A DNA stretch of 64,000 bases. It comes from Fructobacillus parabroussonetiae (GTDB lineage: Bacteria; Bacillota; Bacilli; Lactobacillales; Lactobacillaceae). This document shows, one piece after another, positions 41,164 to 50,993 of this stretch (the first letter of the stretch is position 1; each line of letters starts with the position of its first letter). The notes below the pieces were generated by a model. It saw nothing but the letters and a program-made list of their open reading frames with translations. It searched no databases and was not told the origin of the DNA. Made by a program: the position numbers and the translations under genes. The stretch covers positions 1 to 64,000 of the forward strand of contig NZ_JAAMFL010000005.1 of the NCBI RefSeq assembly GCF_018437265.1, read 5' to 3'.

Positions 41164-41793
41164 TTATTTTTGCTTTTTCGGATCGACATAGACCCAGTTT
41201 GGATCGATTTCAGTATCGAGTGCATGAAAAGCCGCCTCGATTTTTTCGTTGTATTGAGCGATCACTTCGTCCGTTAGTTTCACCTTTGGATCAATGACGA
41301 TTGGTTCGCCAAAGTTCATGGTTACGCGATGACGTAAGAAGAGGTGGGAGAACTTAACGGGGCCTTGGTAAACGGCCGGTACAATCGGCTTCTTTGACAG
41401 TTTGGCAATCAAGATGGAACCTGACTTTAGCTTTTGTGAATGCCGTGAACCCGAAGGGAACATGATTAAGGAACGGTCGCCACTCTTCAATTCACTGACG
41501 GGCTTTCGAATCACATCGGCCCCAACGTTTTTACGGTCGACTGGAAAGGCGCCGAGGGAAACGATGAGCTTGCGTAAAAAGAAGTTTTTAAACAGTTCCT
41601 TTTTCGCCATGAAGATAAAACGTTTTGGATAGGCCGCCATGGCATACCAAACGGGATCCCACCACGTTCGGTGAGGGGCAACTAGAATGTAGTTGCCTTG
41701 TTTTGGTAGACGATTTTTGTGCAAATAATAGGTACGTCCGTTTATAATGGAAACCAAGGTCACAACGAAGACCCGGATAAAGCGATAAAGCAT
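41164..41793 (-). CDS. plsC: 1-acyl-sn-glycerol-3-phosphate acyltransferase
   Basis: This is a 209-residue membrane-associated acyltransferase making phosphatidic acid. A hydrophobic N-terminus (FIRVFVVTLVSIING) leads to the catalytic HRTWWD motif (His41 and Asp46), then the acceptor-binding FPSGSRHS motif, a variant of FPEGTRS, and the VPAVYQGP motif. AAGGACAAG is the only weak ribosome binding site. It is convergent with yneF and divergent from the TrmN6-like gene. Confidence 0.92.
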   Translation of the reverse strand: MLYRFIRVFVVTLVSIINGRTYYLHKNRLPKQGNYILVAPHRTWWDPVWYAMAAYPKRFIFMAKKELFKNFFLRKLIVSLGAFPVDRKNVGADVIRKPVSELKSGDRSLIMFPSGSRHSQKLKSGSILIAKLSKKPIVPAVYQGPVKFSHLFLRHRVTMNFGEPIVIDPKVKLTDEVIAQYNEKIEAAFHALDTEIDPNWVYVDPKKQK

Positions 41794-41854
41794 GAGCTTG
41801 TCCTTTCTTCTTCACTTAACTGTTTAATTTTACTATAAAAGGGGATAAAGGCAA

Positions 41855-42622
41855 ATGACAGAGCCGAATATACACGAAGGCGAACGGTTGGATGGCTTAC
41901 CTTCCCAAGAGGTGAAGGTGATTCAAAACCCCGATATGTTTGCTTACTCATTGGACGCCGTTCTCCTGGCCTATTTTGCCAACCCGAATAAAAAGGGCCG
42001 TGGTCGAACCGTTGATCTTGGTGCGGGAACTGGCGCTGTTGGTCTTTTCTATGCTAAAAAAGTCACGGGCAGCGTCACATTGGTCGAAATTCAAGAAGAA
42101 TTGGCTGCGATGGCGAAGCGATCGGTGCGTTTAAATGGTCTGGAAGATCGCGTTTCCGTCATTCATGCCGATATGCAGGAAGTCTTTGACCAGATTAAGC
42201 CTGGTTCGGTGGATACGGTCCTATGTAATCCGCCGTATTTTCCAATTAAAGAAAAAACGAAGCAAAATGAAGACGAGCATTATCAAATTGCTCGGCATGA
42301 GGTGGCCATTGACTTGCCAAAGTTGGCCCAGACAGCCAATAAATTGTTGAAAAACAAAGGGAAGTTTTTCATGGTGCACCGGCCAGAACGGCTTGGTGAT
42401 ATTTTCGCCGCCCTGACGGATCGTGGACTTGAAATTAAGCACCTCCAATTCGTTTATGGAAAGGCCGACCGGGAAGCCAACATGGTCTTGGTTGAGGCGA
42501 TTAAACAGGGCCGCTCCGGTGGTGTCCGCATCTTGCCACCAATTATTGCCTATACGGCTGATAACCAATATACCGAGCAGGTTCAAACTATCTTGTATGG
42601 TAAAGCGTGGACCTTGGATTAG
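41855..42622 (+). CDS. TrmN6-like tRNA1(Val) (adenine(37)-N6)-methyltransferase
   Basis: This is a 255-residue SAM-dependent methyltransferase of the YabB/TrmN6 group. SAM motif I is VDLGAGTGAVGLFYAKK and the adenine N6-methylation motif is LCNPPYFP. The N-terminal QNPDMFAYSLDAVLLAYF is family-typical. It probably modifies A37 of tRNA. It precedes a GIY-YIG gene by 13 bp, the same pairing as yabB-yazA in Bacillus. Confidence 0.9.
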   Translation: MTEPNIHEGERLDGLPSQEVKVIQNPDMFAYSLDAVLLAYFANPNKKGRGRTVDLGAGTGAVGLFYAKKVTGSVTLVEIQEELAAMAKRSVRLNGLEDRVSVIHADMQEVFDQIKPGSVDTVLCNPPYFPIKEKTKQNEDEHYQIARHEVAIDLPKLAQTANKLLKNKGKFFMVHRPERLGDIFAALTDRGLEIKHLQFVYGKADREANMVLVEAIKQGRSGGVRILPPIIAYTADNQYTEQVQTILYGKAWTLD

Positions 42623-42635
42623 GGAGAGTGAAGAC

Positions 42636-42932
42636 GTGACGGATTCGTCTGCTAAAACTTATGACTTTTACGTGCTCTACACGGCCGATGGTTATTTTTA
42701 TGGCGGTTATTCAGATGATGCGATTCGTCGTTTCCACGTGCATGAAGCGGGGAAAGGTGCGAAGTTCACCCGGGTTAAGTCCCGCCATCCCTTGCGGCTA
42801 ATTTATTACGTGACTTTTGATAGTAAGCATGATGCGATGCACGCAGAGGCGACTTTTAAAGCGCTGTCACGAGTGCAAAAGGAAAGCTTTTTGATTGAAC
42901 ACGGCGTCCCGAAAACTGTCTGGGAAAAATAA
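42636..42932 (+). CDS. GIY-YIG domain protein (YazA/UPF0213-like)
   Basis: This is a 98-residue protein formed by a single GIY-YIG fold: FYVLYTADGYFYGGYSDDAIRRFHVHEAGKGAKFTRVKSRHPLRLIYY, with the catalytic-type Tyr, Arg and His present. The two signature tripeptides read YVL and YGG. Small stand-alone members such as YazA have no known substrate. The GTG start at 42636 has AGGGAGA eight bases upstream; the longer open frame overlaps the upstream gene. Confidence 0.85.
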   Translation: MTDSSAKTYDFYVLYTADGYFYGGYSDDAIRRFHVHEAGKGAKFTRVKSRHPLRLIYYVTFDSKHDAMHAEATFKALSRVQKESFLIEHGVPKTVWEK

Positions 42933-42955
42933 AGAGAAAAGTTCGCACAAAATGC

Positions 42956-42984
42956 TTGAAAGACTGAGGGGCATCCTGTAAACT
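42956..42984 (+). promoter_or_regulatory. Promoter of rpsB-tsf
   Basis: TTGAAA, a 17-bp spacer and TAAACT. Confidence 0.8.
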
Positions 42985-42990
42985 ATTAAT

Positions 42991-43094
42991 CGTTGTGTGA
43001 GCAACAAAAATACACACGGCCGAGGAGAACGCAGAGGTGCAGAAATGTTCATGCGAACCTTGAATCGGTCGGAGGATAACCTAGGAGGCCTATA
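42991..43094 (+). promoter_or_regulatory. Leader RNA of rpsB
   Basis: This 5' untranslated region of about 105 bases has a hairpin GTTG-TGTGAG-CAAC near its start, alternative pairing of GTGTG with CACAC, and two purine-rich GGAGG stretches before the start. Such leaders usually bind S2 for autoregulation, but I cannot assign a named family. Confidence 0.45.
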
Positions 43095-43868
43095 ATGGCA
43101 GTTATTACTATGAAAGAACTCCTCGAAGCAGGAGTTCACTTCGGACACCAAACACGTCGTTGGAACCCAAAGATGGCACCATACATCTTTACGGAACGTA
43201 ACGGCATCCACATCATCGACTTGCAAAAGACGGTGAAGATGGTTGATGAAGCCTACAACTTTATGCGTAACGCATCAGCTGATGGCGCAAACATCTTGTT
43301 CGTTGGTACGAAGAAGCAAGCTTCTGACGCCATTGCTGAAGAAGCAACGCGCGCTGGTCAATTCTACATCAACCACCGTTGGTTGGGTGGAACGTTGACT
43401 AACTGGAACACGATCAAGACTCGTGTACAACGTTTGAAGGACTTGAAGAAGATGGCCGAAGATGGCACTTTCGATCGTCTTCCAAAGAAGGAAGTTGTTT
43501 TGTTGAAGAAGCAACAAGCCAAGTTGGAAAAGTTCTTGGGCGGAATCGAAGACATGCAGGACTTGCCTGACGTACTCTTCGTTGTTGACCCTAAGAAGGA
43601 AGAAATCGCCGTTAAGGAAGCCAACATGCTCAACATCCCTGTTGTGGCAATGATTGACACCAACGCCAACCCTGATGATGTTGACGTTAAGATTCCTGCT
43701 AACGATGATGCCATTCGTGCCATCCGTTTGATTACGGCAAAGATGGCAGACGCTGTGATCGAAGGCCGTCAAGGTCAAGATCAAGCAGCCGAAGATGCTT
43801 TCATCGAAGGTGACGAAAACACTGAATCAATCGAAGAAATCACTGAAATTGTTGAAAAGAACAACTAA
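43095..43868 (+). CDS. rpsB: 30S ribosomal protein S2
   Basis: This is a 257-residue S2 starting [27 protein letters not shown] and with [33 protein letters not shown] and PVVAMIDTN. An acidic C-terminal tail closes it. AGGAGG precedes the ATG. tsf follows after a hairpin-containing gap, the standard arrangement. Confidence 0.98.
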   Translation: MAVITMKELLEAGVHFGHQTRRWNPKMAPYIFTERNGIHIIDLQKTVKMVDEAYNFMRNASADGANILFVGTKKQASDAIAEEATRAGQFYINHRWLGGTLTNWNTIKTRVQRLKDLKKMAEDGTFDRLPKKEVVLLKKQQAKLEKFLGGIEDMQDLPDVLFVVDPKKEEIAVKEANMLNIPVVAMIDTNANPDDVDVKIPANDDAIRAIRLITAKMADAVIEGRQGQDQAAEDAFIEGDENTESIEEITEIVEKNN

Positions 43869-43886
43869 GCGATTAATTATCTGATT

Positions 43887-43930
43887 TGCCGTTCCGGTGG
43901 ACCTGCTTGGGACGCTGGCGCGGCATTTTT
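43887..43930 (+). terminator. Hairpin with T run between rpsB and tsf (partial terminator)
   Basis: TGCCG and CGGCA close a long imperfect hairpin, followed by TTTTTATTT. In this place it probably lets part of the transcripts through and sets the S2 to EF-Ts ratio. Confidence 0.6.
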
Positions 43931-43956
43931 ATTTGACTAAAAAGGAGCACACATTT

Positions 43957-44835
43957 ATGGCTGTTACAGCAAAGATGGTAAAGGAATTACGTGACAAGAC
44001 GTCTGTTGGAATGATGGACGCAAAGAAGGCATTGGTTGAAGCCGAAGGCGACATCCAAAAGGCCATCGACTTGTTGCGTGAAAAGGGAATGGCAAAGGCC
44101 GCTAAGAAGGGCGACCGTGTCGCTGCCGAAGGAATGACTTATGTCATGGAAGACGGTAACAAGGCTGCTATCATCGAATTGAACTCAGAAACGGATTTCG
44201 TTGCTGGAAACAAGGAATTTAACGACTTGTTGGCTGCTGTTACGAAGATCATTTTGAATGCTCAACCTGAAAACGTTGAAGCTGCTTTGGCATTGCCAGG
44301 CGAAGAAGGTCGTACCGTTAACGACATGATCATCAATGTTTCACAAATTACGGGTGAAAAGATCACGTTGCGTCGTTTCGAAACGATGGAAAAGAACGAT
44401 GACCAAGTCTTTGGGGCATACTCCCACATGGGTGGTTCAATCTCTGCTTTGGCTTTGTTTGATGGTTCAAACGCTGCTGCAGCACGTGACATCGCGATGC
44501 ACATTGCAGCCATTGCACCACAATACGTATCAGATGCTGACGTTCCGGCAGAAGTTGTTGCCAAGGAAAAGGAAGTTCAATTGGCTTCTGAAGACTTGAA
44601 TGGTAAGCCTGACAACATCAAGGAAAAGATGGTTGAAGGTCGTATCAAGAAGTTCTTGGCAGAAATTTCATTGTTGGACCAACCATTTGTTAAGAATGGT
44701 GACCAAAAGGTTGAAGACTTTGCCAAGGAAAGCGGTTTGACGGTTAAGTCCTTCGTCCGTTACCAAGTTGGTGAAGGAATCGAAAAGCAACAAACAAACT
44801 TGGCTGATGAAGTTGCCAAGCAAATCGGTCAATAA
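43957..44835 (+). CDS. tsf: Translation elongation factor Ts
   Basis: This is a 292-residue guanine nucleotide exchange factor for EF-Tu. The N-terminal UBA-like domain reads [23 protein letters not shown], and the core has [12 protein letters not shown], the Tdx-F-V motif that opens EF-Tu. ATG 43957 is preceded by AAAGGAG; the open frame extends upstream without support. Confidence 0.98.
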   Translation: MAVTAKMVKELRDKTSVGMMDAKKALVEAEGDIQKAIDLLREKGMAKAAKKGDRVAAEGMTYVMEDGNKAAIIELNSETDFVAGNKEFNDLLAAVTKIILNAQPENVEAALALPGEEGRTVNDMIINVSQITGEKITLRRFETMEKNDDQVFGAYSHMGGSISALALFDGSNAAAARDIAMHIAAIAPQYVSDADVPAEVVAKEKEVQLASEDLNGKPDNIKEKMVEGRIKKFLAEISLLDQPFVKNGDQKVEDFAKESGLTVKSFVRYQVGEGIEKQQTNLADEVAKQIGQ

Positions 44836-44842
44836 GACCTAT

Positions 44843-44869
44843 AAAAGTGTCCTTTTGGGCACTTTTTTT
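44843..44869 (+). terminator. Terminator after tsf
   Basis: AAAGTGTCC pairs with GGCACTTT, followed by T. Confidence 0.85.
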
Positions 44870-44893
44870 GCGGACGTAAACGAATTCCTTTGC

Positions 44894-44899
44894 TATAAT
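44894..44899 (+). promoter_or_regulatory. -10 box of pyrH-frr
   Basis: TATAAT, 25 bp before the pyrH start; the -35 is weak. Confidence 0.55.
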
Positions 44900-44924
44900 G
44901 GATGGTAAGAAAAAAGGAGACACC

Positions 44925-45650
44925 ATGACTGAAAAGAAATACAAACGTGTTTTGATGAAGTTATCTGGCGAAGCTTTAGCTGGTGCTAAAGGCCAGGGAA
45001 TTGATTTGGAGACGGTTTCAACGATTGCCAACGAGATTAAGTCCGTTCACGACATGGGCACAGAGATTGCCATTGTCGTTGGTGGTGGAAACCTCTGGCG
45101 TGGCGAACCAGCTTCTAAGGTTGGAATGGAACGTTCTCGAGCTGACTACACAGGTATGTTGGGAACGACCATGAACGCCTTAGTTTTGCAGGATGCTTTG
45201 GAACGTGCAGGTGTTCAAACGCGTGTTCAAACAGCCATTACCATGCAACAAATCGCCGAACCCTACATTCGCGGGCGGGCAATTCGTCACCTTGAGAAGG
45301 GGCGGATTGTGATTTTTGCTGCCGGTATTGGGTCACCATACTTCTCAACCGATACAACGGCTGCGCTTCGTGCTAATGAAATTAACGCGGATGCGATCTT
45401 GATGGCAAAGAACGGTGTCGATGGTGTCTACGACGCTGATCCAAAGACAAACCCAGAGGCCAAGAAGTTTAGTCACTTGACGCATTTGGATATTATCCAA
45501 AAGGGCTTGAAGGTCATGGACGCAACGGCTTCAACCATGTCAATGGATAACAATATGCCACTGGTCGTCTTTAATTTGAACCAACCTGGCAACATTCAAA
45601 AAGTCATTGCCGGTGAAAACATCGGAACGACAGTTACAGGAGAAAAATAA
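44925..45650 (+). CDS. pyrH: UMP kinase
   Basis: This is a 241-residue hexameric kinase of the amino-acid-kinase fold that phosphorylates UMP to UDP. Motifs: [59 protein letters not shown] and [20 protein letters not shown] precedes ATG 44925. frr follows after 2 bp, the usual pyrH-frr pair. Confidence 0.98.
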   Translation: MTEKKYKRVLMKLSGEALAGAKGQGIDLETVSTIANEIKSVHDMGTEIAIVVGGGNLWRGEPASKVGMERSRADYTGMLGTTMNALVLQDALERAGVQTRVQTAITMQQIAEPYIRGRAIRHLEKGRIVIFAAGIGSPYFSTDTTAALRANEINADAILMAKNGVDGVYDADPKTNPEAKKFSHLTHLDIIQKGLKVMDATASTMSMDNNMPLVVFNLNQPGNIQKVIAGENIGTTVTGEK

Positions 45651-45652
45651 AC

Positions 45653-46198
45653 ATGGCAATTGATTTTAACCAAGCAAGTGATAAGATGAAGGGCGCACAG
45701 GAGGCTCTTCGTCGCGAATTGGCCGAAATTCGAACAGGACGTGCTAACCCACGTATCTTGGATCGCGTTGAAGTGGAATACTACGGTGCCATGGTCCCTT
45801 TGAACCAAGTTGCTTCCATTTCTGTTCCGGAAGCTCGGATGCTTTTGATCACGCCTTTTGATAAAGGGGCTTTGGAAGCCATTGTGACGGCGATTAACGT
45901 GTCTGACTTGGGATTGAACCCTGCATCTGACGGCTCAATCGTTCGTTTAGCCATCCCACAGATGACAGAAGAACGTCGTAAGGAATTGGCCAAGGAAGTG
46001 AAGGCTGAAGCCGAAAAGTCCAAGGTTGCCGTTCGTAACGTACGTCGCGATGCAATGGACGCCATTAAGAAGGACAAGGACTTGACGGAAGATCAAGTGC
46101 ATGATTCCGAAGATAAGATCCAAAAGTTAACGGATGATAACATCAAGGCAATTGATGAAATCGCCGCTGATAAGGAAAAAGAATTGTTGACGATTTAA
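45653..46198 (+). CDS. frr: Ribosome recycling factor
   Basis: This is a 181-residue protein that with EF-G splits post-termination ribosomes. Motifs: REL-A-E-IRTGRANP, YYGAMVPLNQVASISVPEARMLLITPFD and RKELAKEVK-rich helices forming the three-helix bundle. AGGAG precedes the ATG. Confidence 0.98.
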   Translation: MAIDFNQASDKMKGAQEALRRELAEIRTGRANPRILDRVEVEYYGAMVPLNQVASISVPEARMLLITPFDKGALEAIVTAINVSDLGLNPASDGSIVRLAIPQMTEERRKELAKEVKAEAEKSKVAVRNVRRDAMDAIKKDKDLTEDQVHDSEDKIQKLTDDNIKAIDEIAADKEKELLTI

Positions 46199-46204
46199 TT
46201 GTTC

Positions 46205-46233
46205 AAGGAACTGGTGTTAAGCCAGTTCTTTTT
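46205..46233 (+). terminator. Terminator after frr
   Basis: GGAACTGG pairs with CCAGTTCT, followed by five T. Confidence 0.85.
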
Positions 46234-46273
46234 CATTATTTTGGTTTAATGTAAAAAATGTTATAATATCAAT

Positions 46274-46343
46274 GTAACCCAAGGTGCTTGCTGATTATTA
46301 TTCAATGATTAGCGCTTCTCAAACAAAGCACTTTGGGTTTTTC
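46274..46343 (+). ncRNA. Candidate small RNA: one long hairpin with its own promoter and terminator
   Basis: TATAAT at 46262-46267 is followed about seven bases later by AACCCAAGGTGCTT (46276-46289), which pairs with AAGCACTTTGGGTT (46326-46339) and ends in a T run. Inside the loop GCTGAT and ATTAGC form a further stem. No open frame is present. It sits between frr and the glyQS T-box promoter. It is either a stand-alone RNA of about 70 bases or a very early terminated leader. Confidence 0.5.
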
Positions 46344-46356
46344 TATGTCTTTTTTC

Positions 46357-46385
46357 TTGCCTTTTTTCAGCGAAAATAGCATAAT
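46357..46385 (+). promoter_or_regulatory. Promoter of the T-box-controlled DUF2130-glyQ-glyS operon
   Basis: TTGCCT, a 17-bp spacer and CATAAT. Confidence 0.7.
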
Positions 46386-46390
46386 ATGGT

Positions 46391-46545
46391 TAAGCAATCT
46401 TCGACTATGACCCGGCTTGGCAACCGGCGAGCCGTTGATGTCAACGAAAGTGTCAGGGCTTTGCTCTGGAAATCAGGTGGAACCGCGCGTAAGCGTCCTG
46501 ATGTCAAAGAAATTTTGGCATTGGACCGTTTACCGCGGTTTTTTG
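46391..46545 (+). promoter_or_regulatory. Glycyl T-box riboswitch
   Basis: The T-box core AGGTGGAACCGCG lies at 46475-46487. ATCAGG and CCTGAT around it make the antiterminator. AACCGCG in the core also pairs with CGCGGTT (46534-46540), followed by six T, which makes the competing terminator. The leader is short (about 155 bases), like glycyl T-boxes, and glyQ-glyS lie in the operon, so tRNA-Gly is the likely ligand. A GGC within the early stem is compatible, but I could not fix the specifier position. Confidence 0.88.
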
Positions 46546-46562
46546 TCTGAAAAGGAGGGACG

Positions 46563-47975
46563 ATGGCAAAGCTCAAGTATAGCGTGCAGTCTGAGACGGT
46601 TTTAGTCTTGCAAGAAACGGGTCAAATCGGTGATACGATTGATTTAAAAGACGAGCAAAAAGTCGATAGCGATTCGCTTTCCAAAGCCGTTCAGGATAGC
46701 ATTGAACAGCGCATCAAGGATGAAAAAGCGGCCTGGGAAAAGAGCCAGTCCGCATTAATTGATTCACAGGTTCAAAAGGAAAAAGAAGCCGCGAAGTTTT
46801 CGGTGGAGCAGGCGAAGCAGTCGGCAAAAGAGGATGCCCAAAAAGAACGGGATCGTTTACAAGAAGAATTGCTTCAGCTAAAGGCTGATTTGGCTGCGTC
46901 TAAGAAACAAAATGAATCAGAACAGGCCTTAGCACTGGAACGTCAAAAGGCTGAATTGTTAGCCAAGCAGCAGGTGGAAAAAGAAGCGGCTCGGCAAAAG
47001 GCTGAAGAGGAGAAGGCAAAGCTCCAACAGACACTTCAGGAAAGTAAAGAAGCAGCTTCTGAGCAATCGCAGTCCCTTGAACGTCAGCTGTTGGAATTAA
47101 AGAATCAGGTGAATAACCAAGAACGTGATCGTGAATTGGCGCTGTCAAAGACGAGATCAGATTATGAGGCTCAGTTAAAGGCTGCTCATGACCAAGTCGA
47201 GTTCTACAAGGACTTTAAGGCTCGGCAGTCGACAAAAGAGATTGGTGAATCACTGGAAGTCTACGCTCACCAGGAATTTGATAAGATCCGCCCATATGCC
47301 TTTCCAGATGCCTATTTCGAAAAGGACAACGAAGTATCAAAGGAAACGGGTTCAAAGGGTGACTTTATCTTTCGTGACTATGATGATGGGCTGGAATTCA
47401 TCTCAATCATGTTCGATATGAAAAACGAAGCGGACACGACGGAGAAGAAACATAAAAACAGTGACTTTTTCAAAGAGCTTGATAAGGACCGCAAGGAAAA
47501 GGGGACCGAGTACGCGGTGCTCGTTTCACTGCTCGAAGCCGATAGTGACCTTTACAATACTGGGATTGTGCAAGTCCATGAATACGAAAAGATGTATGTG
47601 ATTCGGCCGCAATTCTTCGTTCATTTTATCGGCTTACTTCGAAACGCTGCACTTGATTCGGTACAGTATAAGAAGCAGCTTCAAGAAGAACGAAACCAAA
47701 ACATTGATATCACTAATTTTGAGGAAAACATCAATAGTTTTAAGGACAAGTTTGCGAAGAATTACCAGTCCTATTCAAAGAATTTCCAAGCAGCGATTGA
47801 CGAGATTGATAAAGCGATTAAGCGGATGGAAGAGGTGAAGCGGAAGCTGACAACCTCAGAAAATCAATTGCGTCTGGCAAATAATAAATTGGACGATGTG
47901 TCGGTGAAAAAACTCACGCATGACAATCCAACGATGCAGGCCAAATTCGATGAATTGAAGAAGGAAAGAGATTGA
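46563..47975 (+). CDS. DUF2130 domain protein: coiled coil plus predicted PD-(D/E)XK nuclease-like domain
   Basis: This is a 470-residue soluble protein. Residues about 45-215 are a long charged coiled coil (Glu/Lys/Gln/Ala). Residues about 220-400 form the DUF2130 domain, starting [19 protein letters not shown] and carrying [10 protein letters not shown] and [11 protein letters not shown], a layout that resembles the D...(D/E)xK nuclease core. A second coiled coil follows ([22 protein letters not shown]). Its function is unknown. AAGGAGG precedes ATG 46563. It stands between the T-box and glyQ with only four bases before glyQ and no terminator, so its expression should rise when tRNA-Gly is uncharged. 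Confidence 0.85.
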   Translation: MAKLKYSVQSETVLVLQETGQIGDTIDLKDEQKVDSDSLSKAVQDSIEQRIKDEKAAWEKSQSALIDSQVQKEKEAAKFSVEQAKQSAKEDAQKERDRLQEELLQLKADLAASKKQNESEQALALERQKAELLAKQQVEKEAARQKAEEEKAKLQQTLQESKEAASEQSQSLERQLLELKNQVNNQERDRELALSKTRSDYEAQLKAAHDQVEFYKDFKARQSTKEIGESLEVYAHQEFDKIRPYAFPDAYFEKDNEVSKETGSKGDFIFRDYDDGLEFISIMFDMKNEADTTEKKHKNSDFFKELDKDRKEKGTEYAVLVSLLEADSDLYNTGIVQVHEYEKMYVIRPQFFVHFIGLLRNAALDSVQYKKQLQEERNQNIDITNFEENINSFKDKFAKNYQSYSKNFQAAIDEIDKAIKRMEEVKRKLTTSENQLRLANNKLDDVSVKKLTHDNPTMQAKFDELKKERD

Positions 47976-47979
47976 CAAC

Positions 47980-48930
47980 ATGATGACAGAAAAGAAGCTT
48001 TCATTACAGGAGATTATCCTGACTTTGCAAGAGTTTTGGGCTGAAAAAGGCGCCAACCTCATGCAAGCATACGACAACGAAGTCGGCGCGGGAACTCAAA
48101 GCCCTTACACGTTCTTGCGTGCTAACGGACCCGAACCGTGGGCTGCAGCCTACGTTCAACCATCCCGTCGACCAGCCGATGGTCGTTACGGAGACAACCC
48201 GAACCGTCTCTTTCAGCACCACCAATTCCAAGTCGTGATGAAACCATCACCCGACAACATTCAGGAGCTCTACCTGGCATCCCTGGAAGCATTGGGGATT
48301 AAGCCTTTGGAACACGACATTCGCTTCGTCGAAGATAACTGGGAAAACCCATCCATGGGTGCTGCCGGAATCGGTTGGGAAGTTTGGCTTGATGGAATGG
48401 AAGTCACGCAGTTCACTTACTTCCAGCAGGTTGGTGGAATCGAAGTTGATTCCGTTACTTCCGAAATCACTTATGGATTGGAACGACTGGCTTCTTACAT
48501 TCAAGATGTGCCAACTGTATATGATCTCGAATGGGGCCATGGTGTTCTCTACGGGGATATCTTTAAAGAGCCAGAATACGAACACTCCAAGTACGCCTTT
48601 GAAGAATCGAACCAAGACATGTTGTTACGCCATTTCGACGACTACGAAGCCGAAGCGAAGCACAACCTTGAGCTGGGCTTGGTTCATCCAGCTTATGACT
48701 ACATTTTGAAGTCATCGCACACCTTTAACCTCTTGGATGCACGGGGAACGGTTTCCGTCACTGAACGTGCCGGCTACTTGCACCGCATTCGTGCAATGGC
48801 TCGTCAGGTTTCCAAAGTCTTTATTGAGGAACGAGCAAAGCTTGGCTTCCCATTGTTGAAAGATGAAGCGTTACGGGACAAGTACCTGGGTGAAAAGGGA
48901 AAGTACGCAAAGAAGGAGGACCAAAACTAA
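47980..48930 (+). CDS. glyQ: Glycyl-tRNA synthetase alpha subunit
   Basis: This is a 316-residue catalytic alpha subunit of the tetrameric bacterial GlyRS. It contains [58 protein letters not shown] and [27 protein letters not shown]. Two ATGs stand together at 47980 and 47983. GGAAAGAG lies upstream. Its stop overlaps the glyS start by one base. Confidence 0.98.
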   Translation: MMTEKKLSLQEIILTLQEFWAEKGANLMQAYDNEVGAGTQSPYTFLRANGPEPWAAAYVQPSRRPADGRYGDNPNRLFQHHQFQVVMKPSPDNIQELYLASLEALGIKPLEHDIRFVEDNWENPSMGAAGIGWEVWLDGMEVTQFTYFQQVGGIEVDSVTSEITYGLERLASYIQDVPTVYDLEWGHGVLYGDIFKEPEYEHSKYAFEESNQDMLLRHFDDYEAEAKHNLELGLVHPAYDYILKSSHTFNLLDARGTVSVTERAGYLHRIRAMARQVSKVFIEERAKLGFPLLKDEALRDKYLGEKGKYAKKEDQN

Positions 48931-50987
48931 TGGCTGACTACATTTTAGAAATTGGATTGGAAGAAATGCCGGCTCATTTGGTAACGGCTTCTGAAAAACA
49001 ACTGGTAAAGCGTGTAAAGGATTTCTTGGACGAACATCGTTTAGCTGTCCAAGAAATGAAGCCTTTCTCGACTCCTCGCCGTTTGGCTGTCGAGTTGGTC
49101 GGTTTGGCCGAAGGTTCAGAAGCTGTTTCTGAAATCAAGCGTGGCCCAGCCGTCGATCGTGCCAAGGACGAGGATGGCAACTGGACAAAAGCCGCCCAGG
49201 GATTTGCACGCGGTCAGGGAACAACGCCGGAAGAATTGACGGAAAAGGACGGCTACCTCTGGGCAGAAAAGCAAATCGCCGGGGTGCCAGCTGCAGAAAT
49301 TCTGTCAAAGATCGGGTCAGAAGTTGTTGAACAAATGACTTTTACCACGTACATGAAGTGGGGAAACCACGCCTTCCATTACATCCGACCAATTCGTTGG
49401 ATTGTGTCACTCTTGGATGACCAAGTCGTGCCATTTTCTGTACTGGACGTAAAGGCCGGTCAGACGACTCGTGGCCACCGCTTCCTATCAACAGAAGACG
49501 TGATAATCGCTTCGGCCAAGGATTATGAAAAGACCTTAAACGATGCCTTTGTCATGGTTGATGCCGCTAAGCGGAAGCAGACGATTGTCAATCAATTGGA
49601 AACGATTGCAAAGGACAACGACTGGAAACTTGATCTACAATCCGCCATGGCAAAAGATCTCTTGGAAGAGGTCAACAACATCGTCGAATGGCCGACGGCC
49701 TTTGCAGGAAACTTCGATGAGAAGTACCTGAAGCTGCCGAAGGAAGTATTAATTACGTCAATGCGCGATCACCAGCGCTTCTTCTTTGTGACCAACAAAG
49801 AAGGCGATCTCTTGCCACATTTCCTGTCCGTTCGTAATGGAAATGCCGATCACCTCGAAAACGTGGCTCGTGGAAATGAAAAAGTCCTCGTGGCTCGCTT
49901 GGAGGATGCGGCCTTCTTCTACAAGGAAGACCAGCAAAAGTCCATTAACGATTACATGGACCGTGTGAAGAAGCTTGTTTTCCACGAAAAGATTGGAACC
50001 GTTTACGAACACATGGAACGAGTGCAGGGCTTGTCTGCTGAATTGGCACAAGCACTGGGCCTGTCAAAAGAGGAAGAAGCCGACTTGGATCGTGCTTCAC
50101 AAATTTACAAGTTTGATTTGATGACCGGAATGGTTGGTGAATTCGATGAACTACAAGGCGTGATGGGGGAGCACTACGCCAAGCTCTTTGGTGAAAAGGA
50201 TGCCGTGGCCAAGGCCATTTACGAGCATTACTTGCCAACGTCAGCCGATGGCGTGGTTGCCCAAAGCAAGGTTGGTGCGGTTTTGGCCATCGCCGACAAG
50301 TTGGACTCGATTGTGACCTTCTTTGCCCACGACATGGCGCCATCTGGCGCCAACGACCCTTACGGTCTCCGTCGTGCCGCAACCGGTGTCGTTCGGACGC
50401 TGGAAGCATTTGATTGGCACCTTGATTTGCTGGCACTTCTGACGACTTTCAAAGAAAAGAACGGGGAAGTGACCGATGCCAACTTGAATCTCGTCATTGG
50501 CTTCTTAACGGACCGTGTTCGTAAGCAAGCCCTGGATGCTGGTATTCGAAAGGATATTGTGACGGCGGGAACGGCTAACGTGATCACCGGAGACTTTGTC
50601 TATGTCGCAGACCGGACCAAGGTTTTGTCTGCTCACGCGACGGATGCCGACTTCCGTGAAGTCATGGAATCACTGTCTCGTGTGGCCCGCCTAGCAAAGA
50701 AAGTGCCCGTCGACGCTCCGGTTCAGCCCGCGTTGTTGGCAAATGATCAGGAAAAAGCCTTGTATGAAGCAACTAAGAATCTTGATCTAAAGACGCTTGA
50801 AGCAGCTGGGGCCGAAAAGCTCTACCAGGCATTGGCTGCCTTGCAGGCGCCAATCGCTGACTACTTTGACAACACAATGGTCAACGATGACGATGAAACA
50901 GTTAAAAACAACCGTTACGCGCAACTCGGTGCGATTAACAAGCTAATCAACGGTCTCGGAAAGATCGAAGAAATCGTGATTAAGTAA
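48930..50987 (+). CDS. glyS: Glycyl-tRNA synthetase beta subunit
   Basis: This is a 685-residue beta subunit responsible for tRNA binding. It begins [18 protein letters not shown], then has TPRRLAVEL, KWGNHAFHYIRPIRWIV, RDHQRFFFVTN and the HD-like and anticodon-binding helical C-terminus (DKLDSIVTFFAHDMAPSGANDPYGLRRAATG). AAGGAGG lies inside the end of glyQ. A strong terminator follows. Confidence 0.98.
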   Translation: MADYILEIGLEEMPAHLVTASEKQLVKRVKDFLDEHRLAVQEMKPFSTPRRLAVELVGLAEGSEAVSEIKRGPAVDRAKDEDGNWTKAAQGFARGQGTTPEELTEKDGYLWAEKQIAGVPAAEILSKIGSEVVEQMTFTTYMKWGNHAFHYIRPIRWIVSLLDDQVVPFSVLDVKAGQTTRGHRFLSTEDVIIASAKDYEKTLNDAFVMVDAAKRKQTIVNQLETIAKDNDWKLDLQSAMAKDLLEEVNNIVEWPTAFAGNFDEKYLKLPKEVLITSMRDHQRFFFVTNKEGDLLPHFLSVRNGNADHLENVARGNEKVLVARLEDAAFFYKEDQQKSINDYMDRVKKLVFHEKIGTVYEHMERVQGLSAELAQALGLSKEEEADLDRASQIYKFDLMTGMVGEFDELQGVMGEHYAKLFGEKDAVAKAIYEHYLPTSADGVVAQSKVGAVLAIADKLDSIVTFFAHDMAPSGANDPYGLRRAATGVVRTLEAFDWHLDLLALLTTFKEKNGEVTDANLNLVIGFLTDRVRKQALDAGIRKDIVTAGTANVITGDFVYVADRTKVLSAHATDADFREVMESLSRVARLAKKVPVDAPVQPALLANDQEKALYEATKNLDLKTLEAAGAEKLYQALAALQAPIADYFDNTMVNDDDETVKNNRYAQLGAINKLINGLGKIEEIVIK

Positions 50988-50993
50988 GTGAAT

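Noticed and set aside
42991-43094. Second T-box upstream of rpsB
   Set aside because: There is no TGG(T/A)ACCGCG core, and ribosomal protein genes are not T-box regulated; it is better read as a ribosomal-protein leader.
46274-46343. The hairpin before the T-box as the terminator of frr
   Set aside because: frr already has its own terminator at 46205-46233, and a TATAAT box stands between the two hairpins.
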